From Chloroflexota bacterium (GTDB taxonomy: Bacteria > Chloroflexota > Anaerolineae > Anaerolineales > DRMV01): 15,814 nt of DNA. The position numbers and the translations under genes are program-made. Positions within the stretch are counted from its first letter, which is position 1. Each line of letters opens with the position of its first letter. This document shows positions 8,650 to 14,077 of this stretch, piece by piece. Under the pieces are notes generated by a model. It worked only from the letters and a program-made list of their open reading frames with translations. It made no database searches and had not been told where the DNA came from. The DNA lies in NCBI GenBank assembly GCA_013153135.1, contig JAADFA010000001.1, positions 1 to 15,814 of the forward strand. The letters are read 5' to 3'.

Positions 8650-9060
8650 GATCGCGCTCGCAAGCCGCGGGCGCCGCGGGCTTCAGCCTGCGGCTAGTTT
8701 GCATAAAATTGCACGCGGCTAGTTCAGCCCAACGCGCGAGGCGCGCGGGGCATGGAACGGCGAGGATAGCGGGCGGGTTCAGCCGCCCGCGGGTCCGGCA
8801 CGCGTCCAGCCGCCCGCGGCATGGGCTTCTACGAGATTTGCCTGCACCCGGGCAGTGGGGTGTACGCAAAAACGTGTCACAGGCATCATGGGCTGGAAGC
8901 CCGGGGCTAGATTCCGCCGCCCGCGGCATGGGCTTCTGTTACAGGATTTACGTGACGTGCACCCGCAAGAACTTCAGCGCGTACTCGAAGCCAAAATTTA
9001 CTTGGTCGTGATGGTGTGGGTGAAATGGTGGCTGGAGGGTCTGCGCCTCGCGCGGCTGAG
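8650..9060. repeat. Non-coding stretch with REP-like GC palindromes and repeated core
   Basis: No credible gene is present; reading frames across it are GC-driven. It holds several small inverted repeats: 8674-8693 (9-bp arms, one mismatch, two-base loop), 8769-8790 (GCGGGCGG / CCGCCCGC, 6-base loop) and 8890-8902 (GGGCT / AGCCC). A 22-bp segment at 8809-8830 recurs exactly at 8916-8937, and both copies are followed by similar sequence ending TGCACCCG. The core CAGCCGCCCGCGG occurs at 8780 and 8808, CCGCCCGCGGC also at 8917, and the inverted form GCCGCGGGCG at 8664. The pattern resembles REP-type intergenic elements. The palindromes may also end transcription of the upstream unit. Confidence 0.65.
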
Positions 9061-9073
9061 AAAGATGGGCCTG

Positions 9074-9082
9074 TGGTACAAT
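9074..9082 (+). promoter_or_regulatory. Extended -10 promoter of the TetR operon
   Basis: TGG followed by TACAAT gives a good extended -10 element. The best -35 candidate is weak (CTGAGA at 9056-9061, 15-base spacer). Transcription would begin near 9089, inside the adjacent palindrome, leaving a leader of about 45 bases before the TetR start at 9134. Its position rules out the longer upstream start of that reading frame. Confidence 0.65.
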
Positions 9083-9083
9083 C

Positions 9084-9101
9084 ATACCGACCGGTCGGAA
9101 T
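9084..9101. promoter_or_regulatory. Palindromic operator, probably bound by the downstream TetR regulator
   Basis: CCGACCGGTCGG (9087-9098) is a perfect 12-bp palindrome. It extends to the 18-bp ATACCGACCGGTCGGAAT with only one mismatched pair. It begins two bases after the -10 hexamer and covers the likely transcription start, where a bound repressor would block initiation. Size and symmetry fit TetR-family operators bound by a dimer. I did not see a second copy in the window. Binding by this regulator is inferred from position. Confidence 0.7.
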
Positions 9102-9133
9102 GTTTTTGCATTGCTTCGGAGGCAAAAAAACCC

Positions 9134-9736
9134 ATGACACCCCGACAAGCTCGTAGCCAGGCCACATATCACCGTTTGCTCCAAGCTGCAGAGGAGGCCT
9201 TCGCTCAAAGCAGCTATGACGCGGTTAGTGTCGCGGAAATCTGCCAACGCGCGGGCGTGAGCAAAGGCGCGTTCTACCATCACTTCCCATCCAAACAGGC
9301 CATCTTCCTCGCCGTCCTTCAGGCCTGGGTCCAGCGTTTAGAGAATGGCTTGCGCACAGCTCTCGCGGCTGCACCCGACGTAGAAACTGCACTGGACGCG
9401 ATGGTCACCACCTTTATACAAGCGCTCCAGGATACGCGTGAACGCATCCCTCTGCTGCTCGCCTTTTGGCATCAAGCTGCACACGATCCTAAGGTCTGGC
9501 CTCAAGTCGCAGAACCCTTCCGACGTTTCGAAGCTTTGCTTACGGACTACCTGGCGAACATCGGCTGCCCTAACCCGAGCATCCGAGCCCGCGCGCTCGT
9601 AGCCTTCGCGACGGGTGTGCTGTTACGGACGGTCTTACAAGCCCCCGGGCCCGAAGACCCGGCCATGATTCGCATGGGGCTGCGCTGCTTGCTATCCTCG
9701 GACACAACCTCCTCCATACTGGAGACTAAGACATGA
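9134..9736 (+). CDS. TetR/AcrR-family transcriptional regulator
   Basis: This is a 200-residue dimeric repressor-type protein. The N-terminal helix-turn-helix is typical: SVAEICQRAGVSKGAFYHHF at residues 32-51, followed by PSKQAIFLAVL. The rest (about 65-190) is the variable ligand-binding and dimerisation part. I place the start at 9134: GGAGG lies at 9118-9122, the promoter and palindrome lie at 9074-9101, and the family domain starts here. The frame is open back to 8855, but that extension runs through the promoter and repeat region. The gene overlaps the SDR gene by ATGA. The palindrome in its own leader suggests autorepression together with the two downstream enzymes, relieved by a pathway substrate or product. 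The ligand is unknown. Confidence 0.92.
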   Translation: MTPRQARSQATYHRLLQAAEEAFAQSSYDAVSVAEICQRAGVSKGAFYHHFPSKQAIFLAVLQAWVQRLENGLRTALAAAPDVETALDAMVTTFIQALQDTRERIPLLLAFWHQAAHDPKVWPQVAEPFRRFEALLTDYLANIGCPNPSIRARALVAFATGVLLRTVLQAPGPEDPAMIRMGLRCLLSSDTTSSILETKT

Positions 9737-10734
9737 CCACGGTGCTCGTAACCGGCGCACTGGGGAACCTGGGACAAGCCGTGTTAGACGAGTTGACAGC
9801 ACGCGGATACCAGCTGCGCGCGCTCGAACGCCCTAATCCAACCACCCGAGCGCGGGCTCGGCGCTACCCGCACGTGAGCTTTATCTGGGGTGATATCGCA
9901 GACCCCGCGACCGTGCACGCCGCAGTGCCCGGCGTTGATGTCATTGTGCACCTCGCGTTCGTTATTCCGCGGCTATCAGCCACAGGGCGAAGCAGCGAGG
10001 AAGACCCCACCTGGGCGCGACGAGCGAACTTAGGCGGCACTCAAGCCTTGATCGCAGCAGCCCAAGAACAACCAAAGCCCCCTCGGTTTTTGTTTACCTC
10101 TTCTCTGCATGTATACGGGCGCACCATGCACATGCCTCCGCCCAGGCGAGTGAACGAGCTGCCTTCGCCCATCGAGCACTATGCCCGGCACAAAGTGCTG
10201 GCCGAGCGCCTGGTTCGCACTTCAGGCCTAACGTGGAGCATTTTTCGCCTCGCGGCCGCGTTACCCGTTCGCCTGATCACCGATCCTGGCATGTTCGACG
10301 TTCCGTTGGATAACCGCATCGAATTTATCCACCGTCGTGACGTAGCACTGGCTGTAGCCAACGCGCTCGAAACCGAGGCAGCTTGGGGCCGCATATGGCA
10401 CATTGGCGGCGGGCCGGAGAATCAGCTTATTTATCGCGATATGGTTCGCGCCATCATGGAGACCATCGGCGTGGGCATGTTACCTGAAGCCGCGTTTAGC
10501 CCCATCCCTTACCCAACGGATTGGCTTGACACAACCGAAAGTCAGGCTGTGCTGGCATATCAAACGCGGACTTTCGCACGCGATTACTTAGCAGAATTGA
10601 ATCACGCGGTAAAGAAATGGCGTCCTTTCATCCGAGTCGCGCGCCCATTCGTGCGCGCCTATCTGCTCCGGCAATCACCTTACCTTGCCCGCGGCCAGGT
10701 GTGCCACTGGGCTTGGGGAGGAAGTCAAGCATGA
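9733..10734 (+). CDS. Extended SDR, NAD-dependent epimerase/dehydratase or 3beta-hydroxysteroid-dehydrogenase-like
   Basis: This 333-residue extended short-chain dehydrogenase/reductase has the NAD(P)-binding motif TGALGNLG (G8, G11, G14). It has the acidic turn GDIADP (53-58), S123/S124 in the active-site strand, and the catalytic pair Y150/K154 (YARHK). The second half (about 170-333) is the substrate-specific part. Members of this superfamily are sugar epimerases, dihydroflavonol-type reductases and 3beta-hydroxysteroid dehydrogenases; sequence alone does not choose between them. The neighbouring 3-ketosteroid-dehydrogenase-like flavoprotein favours oxidation of a ring alcohol to a ketone, which is inference. 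GGAG at 9721-9724 is the ribosome binding site. Both its start and its stop overlap the adjacent genes by ATGA, so the three genes are likely translated together. Confidence 0.88.
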   Translation: MTTVLVTGALGNLGQAVLDELTARGYQLRALERPNPTTRARARRYPHVSFIWGDIADPATVHAAVPGVDVIVHLAFVIPRLSATGRSSEEDPTWARRANLGGTQALIAAAQEQPKPPRFLFTSSLHVYGRTMHMPPPRRVNELPSPIEHYARHKVLAERLVRTSGLTWSIFRLAAALPVRLITDPGMFDVPLDNRIEFIHRRDVALAVANALETEAAWGRIWHIGGGPENQLIYRDMVRAIMETIGVGMLPEAAFSPIPYPTDWLDTTESQAVLAYQTRTFARDYLAELNHAVKKWRPFIRVARPFVRAYLLRQSPYLARGQVCHWAWGGSQA

Positions 10735-12470
10735 CCTTGTGGGATATGACCGTCGACGTCCTGGTTGTTGGCTCCGGGGGAGCGGGGATGGTCGCGGCCT
10801 TGGTCGCGCACGACCGCGGCGCGCGCACTTTGCTCATTGAAAAAGCGCCCGTCTTCGGCGGGACCACCGCGATGTCCGGCGGCGCCCTGTGGATCCCCAA
10901 TCATCCCTTAATGAGCGCCCACAACCTCAATGACAGCCCAGAGCAAGCCCTAACCTATCTGCACAGCCTGCCCGGCGCAGGCGATGGTGACATGTTACGT
11001 ACTTATGTGACCTACGCGCCGCGTATGGTTACCTATCTGCTTCGAGGCACGTATTACCGGGCTCGCGTGCTCACCCAATATCCGGATTACTATCCTGAAC
11101 AGCCCGGCGGCCTTCCGGGTGGACGTAGCCTAGAACCTGAGCCCTATCCTCTGCGCGCGCTTGGGGCGGATGCGACACGCTTGCACCCACCTCATCCCCA
11201 AGAGATGGTCCTCGGCCGCGTGATGCTCACCGCGGAGGAAGCGCACCGCGCGGTCACTCAACGGTGGCATGGTCTATTCACCGTCGCAACCCACTTGCTG
11301 CGTTACATTATGCAGCCTAAGGGGCCTCATGGCCGCGACCCGCGTCTCACTTTGGGCAACGCACTGGTCGCGCGGCTTTACCGCTCCTTACGCGACCGTC
11401 GCGTCCCCCTCTGGCTCGAAACGCGGCTGGAAGACATCATCGTACAAGGCCGCAAAGTTGAAGGCGCGGTGGTGCGTCATCCGGATGGGGTGCTTCGGAT
11501 CCAGGTGCGACAAGGCCTTATTTTGACCGCAGGAGGCTTCGCGCGCAACCGAGCCTGGCGCCAACGCTTTCACCGAGCGCCCTCAGACCCGGATTGGAGC
11601 GCCGTGGCCATGACCGATACGGGCGAGGTGCTCCACATGGCTGAAGCGCACGGGGCTGCCCTCGGGTTGATGGAGCACTTGTGGTGGAATCCGGTCACGC
11701 TGCTCCCAGGGTCTGAATACGCATGGCTCTTGGTGATTGAAAAAGGACTTCCGGGAGCTATCCTTGTGGATCGCTTCGGGCAACGCTTTGTCAATGAGAG
11801 CGCGCCCTATCTAGACGTCGGGCAAGCGATGTATACCCCTGACCGGGAAGGACGGCCTCGTATCCCAGCCTTTCTAATCATGGATGCCCGGGCGCGAAAT
11901 GAGTATCCGCTCGGCCCCCTGGCGCCAGGTAAATTACAGCCGTGGTGGGCGGTGCCTGAAGCCTTGCGGGGAACGTGGCTCGTTCGAGCCAATACTTTGG
12001 GCGAGCTCGCTCGGGCATTGGGTATCGATCCCGCGGGGCTCAAAGCCACGGTCGAGCGCTTCAACGCGTATGCGCGAACAGGACATGACCCCGATTTTGG
12101 ACGGGGGCGTAGCGCGTACGACCGCTACTACGCCGATCCCAACGTGAAGCCCAACCCCGCGCTCGCGGAGCTGAAACAGCCACCGTTTTACGCTGTGCGC
12201 GTCTACCCAGGCGATATAGGAACACAAGGTGGGCTCCTCACCACGCCATGGGCCCAAGTGCGCCACCGCGACGATGGCATATTGGAAGGGCTTTACGCGG
12301 CGGGAAACATCGCGGCTTCCCCTTTGGGTTCCATTTACCCAGGCGCCGGAGGCACCCTCGGCCCCGCGTTGACCTGGGCCTATTTGGCCGCGCTACACGC
12401 AACTCGGGCAAGCACATCGCTTACGTACAATACCAAGCATCAACCAGCCGCCCGCGGCCAGTCTTCCTAA
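10731..12470 (+). CDS. FAD-dependent oxidoreductase, 3-ketosteroid delta1-dehydrogenase-like
   Basis: This 579-residue flavoprotein belongs to the fumarate reductase/KstD superfamily. The FAD dinucleotide motif is VVGSGGAGM (12-20), followed by IEK (36-38) and FGGTTAMSGGALWIPNHP (42-59), a pattern close to KstD. Near the C-terminus, GLYAAGNIAAS (520-530) and SIYPGAGGTLGPALTWAY (534-551) include Y536 and G540, matching the YxxxG that activates the ketone in KstD. Y120/Y121 (PDYYPE) and Y360 (RFVNESAPY) are possible counterparts of the other active-site tyrosines. KstD enzymes introduce a C1-C2 double bond into 3-ketosteroids; related proteins act on other ring ketones or reduce fumarate or urocanate. 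The start at 10731 follows GGGGAGGA (10715-10722) and overlaps the SDR stop by ATGA; an upstream in-frame ATG at 10617 is rejected. The last residues are encoded partly by a copy of the intergenic repeat core. Confidence 0.87.
   Translation: MTLWDMTVDVLVVGSGGAGMVAALVAHDRGARTLLIEKAPVFGGTTAMSGGALWIPNHPLMSAHNLNDSPEQALTYLHSLPGAGDGDMLRTYVTYAPRMVTYLLRGTYYRARVLTQYPDYYPEQPGGLPGGRSLEPEPYPLRALGADATRLHPPHPQEMVLGRVMLTAEEAHRAVTQRWHGLFTVATHLLRYIMQPKGPHGRDPRLTLGNALVARLYRSLRDRRVPLWLETRLEDIIVQGRKVEGAVVRHPDGVLRIQVRQGLILTAGGFARNRAWRQRFHRAPSDPDWSAVAMTDTGEVLHMAEAHGAALGLMEHLWWNPVTLLPGSEYAWLLVIEKGLPGAILVDRFGQRFVNESAPYLDVGQAMYTPDREGRPRIPAFLIMDARARNEYPLGPLAPGKLQPWWAVPEALRGTWLVRANTLGELARALGIDPAGLKATVERFNAYARTGHDPDFGRGRSAYDRYYADPNVKPNPALAELKQPPFYAVRVYPGDIGTQGGLLTTPWAQVRHRDDGILEGLYAAGNIAASPLGSIYPGAGGTLGPALTWAYLAALHATRASTSLTYNTKHQPAARGQSS
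12444..12458 (+). repeat. Copy of the CAGCCGCCCGCGGC repeat core inside the flavoprotein 3' end
   Basis: Fifteen bases, CCAGCCGCCCGCGGC, match 8806-8820 exactly. They encode Pro-Ala-Ala-Arg-Gly five codons before the stop, in a tail beyond the conserved KstD-like core. The match may be a repeat insertion that was kept in frame, or chance in GC-rich DNA. Confidence 0.5.
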
Positions 12471-12485
12471 GCCAGCCAAGCAGCC

Positions 12486-12558
12486 AGGACGGCACGCCTT
12501 TCACCAGGCACGCATCCATAACCCTAACACCGCTCGGTTCACGCCGGCGTGCCGTCCT
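12486..12558. terminator. 13-bp perfect inverted repeat, possible bidirectional terminator
   Basis: AGGACGGCACGCC (12486-12498) pairs perfectly with GGCGTGCCGTCCT (12546-12558), with a 47-base loop. TTATTT follows the second arm, which gives a weak T-rich tail for the plus-strand operon. The second arm also takes part in a local perfect palindrome, CACGCCGGCGTG (12540-12551), so two folds compete. It lies between convergent genes, where transcripts from both sides need to end. The long loop is unusual for a simple intrinsic terminator. The rest of the 155-base gap has a smaller CCTGTG/CACAGG hairpin (near 12570-12590) and no gene. Confidence 0.5.
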
Positions 12559-12625
12559 TATTTCAAGGCTAACCTGTGGCCGGGGAACACAGGCCTGTCA
12601 GAGCCCCAATAGGCTGCCCCGCCTT

Positions 12626-14002
12626 TTAGGGCTCACCGAGGTATGGGCAGATATAGTACGGAGGACACGGAATCATGCCGAGGCCTGTTTCGTCTTTCTC
12701 CTCGCCTTCCATAAACCAACCTTCGCGGCCATCGTCGAGTCGTACGCGCCACCACAACCATCCATCTCGGAAGACCGGCCCATCGATGACCGTAAATAAC
12801 GTATCTGGTGGAATCAACGCGAGCACACGCCCTCGCAGCCCGGGCTCGGCGCGCAAGCGCAGCGGTGCATCTTGAGTGCATACCTTACCCCGCACTCCCG
12901 GCGCGAAGGTCGTACCTGGCAACCCCGGCCCAGGACGGTAAGGCAACGGCAGAGCAAATAGGGCCTCCGTACCATCCGCTGGCGGGCGCGGCAGGCCTTG
13001 TTCCAGGTCTGCTTGAAACACCCAGACGACTTCCGGATAGCCAGCCACATGAACTGGCCAGACCAGATCAAAATTATGCTCCCGCCCCGGCAGGGAGGGT
13101 ATGAGCGCACAGGTTGGCTCGCCCACAATGGTCACCGACGTCCCAGGGGGAACTTCGGCAGCCCATGCCTCGGCCGCCCAGCGAGGCTCATGGTAAAGCG
13201 AAATTCGCCACGGCGGTGTCTGGAGCGTGTCGCCCGGTTTCCACGGCTTTGCCAATTGTTCAGTGCAATAGGCTGCCACTTCCTCGGTCAAGCGCGCTGT
13301 ACGGATAACCTCGATCACATCTTGAAGGCATACCTTTAAGTCCCCCGGGTCGCCCCGAAGTTCAAAATCGAGCATTGAAAGGGGCACATACGGAGGTTCG
13401 CCTGAAACGTCCTTAATCTCCGGCGAAAAACACAGCATCCATTCGTCCCGCGAACCCAACGGTTGCGTCATGACCTGCGTCTCATAACCGAGCAGAGGAA
13501 TCGATGTCCACCACATTAGACGCACGCCATGACCAGATAGGTGAACATTAAAAGAACAAGGCAAGCGTTTGTGTATCAATTCATCTGGATTTTCTTCGTT
13601 AATGCGCCATTTACTTTTGTTATAGAAGAACAAAAGCGGCGAGTGAATGCCTGAATTTTCATCCACCCCCCAGACGCCAAAATCCCCACTAGGGGGAACG
13701 TAAAAAGAAGCGAGCAAGTCACGCGTCGACGGCCAAGGCGTCGGGGGCGGTGCGTCCGTATGCGAAGCCGCGGGTGTCGCGCGTGGCGAAAGGCTCGCCT
13801 GTTGCGGCACCGAGGTCGCACCAGGTGGCCCTGCAGTCGATGGCGATGAGTCCGCACGCGTCTGGGGTGTAGATGGTGGTAGCGTGGGAAGTAGCGTTGG
13901 GAGCTCTATGGGTGAAGATGCAAACCATCGGCCAAACCAGCTACACGCTGTGGTAGTAAGCACCATCATCACCACAAGAAAGCCCATTTTTTGTTTTGCC
14001 AT
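12626..14002 (-). CDS. Putative SH3b-domain lipoprotein of unknown function
   Basis: I do not recognise the family of this 458-residue protein. An N-terminal signal (KQK, then hydrophobic 7-19) ends in TTAC with Cys20, a plausible though not canonical lipobox, so the protein is probably anchored outside the cytoplasmic membrane. Residues 30-92 form a Pro/Ser/Thr-rich linker. A central globular part (about 95-260) has no recognised motif. Residues 265-335 (VPPGTSVTIVGEP, WPVHV, VWVF) look like a degenerate SH3-like unit. Residues 368-435 form a clear bacterial SH3 domain (LRLRAEPG, IPPDTLFTVIDGP, WWRVRLDDGREGWF). Such domains usually bind cell-wall or other extracellular ligands. GGAGGG precedes ATG 14002; an in-frame ATG at 13987 is a possible alternative start. 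TGTTATAAA (complement of 14046-14054) is a likely promoter, so it is probably transcribed separately from moeA. The gene ends convergent to the flavoprotein operon. Confidence 0.8.
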   Translation of the reverse strand: MAKQKMGFLVVMMVLTTTACSWFGRWFASSPIELPTLLPTLPPSTPQTRADSSPSTAGPPGATSVPQQASLSPRATPAASHTDAPPPTPWPSTRDLLASFYVPPSGDFGVWGVDENSGIHSPLLFFYNKSKWRINEENPDELIHKRLPCSFNVHLSGHGVRLMWWTSIPLLGYETQVMTQPLGSRDEWMLCFSPEIKDVSGEPPYVPLSMLDFELRGDPGDLKVCLQDVIEVIRTARLTEEVAAYCTEQLAKPWKPGDTLQTPPWRISLYHEPRWAAEAWAAEVPPGTSVTIVGEPTCALIPSLPGREHNFDLVWPVHVAGYPEVVWVFQADLEQGLPRPPADGTEALFALPLPYRPGPGLPGTTFAPGVRGKVCTQDAPLRLRAEPGLRGRVLALIPPDTLFTVIDGPVFRDGWLWWRVRLDDGREGWFMEGEEKDETGLGMIPCPPYYICPYLGEP

Positions 14003-14045
14003 AGCCTCTTATCCCTCCGTTCGGTTTTGCCCTTGACATTTCCAT

Positions 14046-14054
14046 TTTATAACA
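14046..14054 (-). promoter_or_regulatory. Candidate extended -10 promoter of the lipoprotein gene
   Basis: On the minus strand TGT is followed by TATAAA, an extended -10 in the 75-base gap between the moeA stop and the lipoprotein ATG. A weak TGGCAA lies about 17 bases upstream as a possible -35. This short gap is clearly more AT-rich than its surroundings. Confidence 0.5.
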
Positions 14055-14077
14055 TACATCTCCATAACTTGCCATAC

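Noticed and set aside
8809..8937. CRISPR-like direct repeats
   Set aside because: Only two copies with a 22-bp identity and an 85-base gap that itself contains palindromes; no array periodicity and no cas genes.
8646..9011. Possible small gene of 121 codons after the MDR gene
   Set aside because: It runs through palindromes and repeats, with Arg/Ser/Ala-rich translation and no ribosome binding site or motif.
8855..9133. Longer N-terminus for the TetR regulator
   Set aside because: The extension would include the promoter, operator and repeat region; the family domain, GGAGG site and normal length all support 9134.
10617..10730. Longer N-terminus for the flavoprotein
   Set aside because: The extra 38 codons lie inside the SDR gene in another frame, and the ATG at 10731 has a good ribosome binding site and an ATGA overlap.
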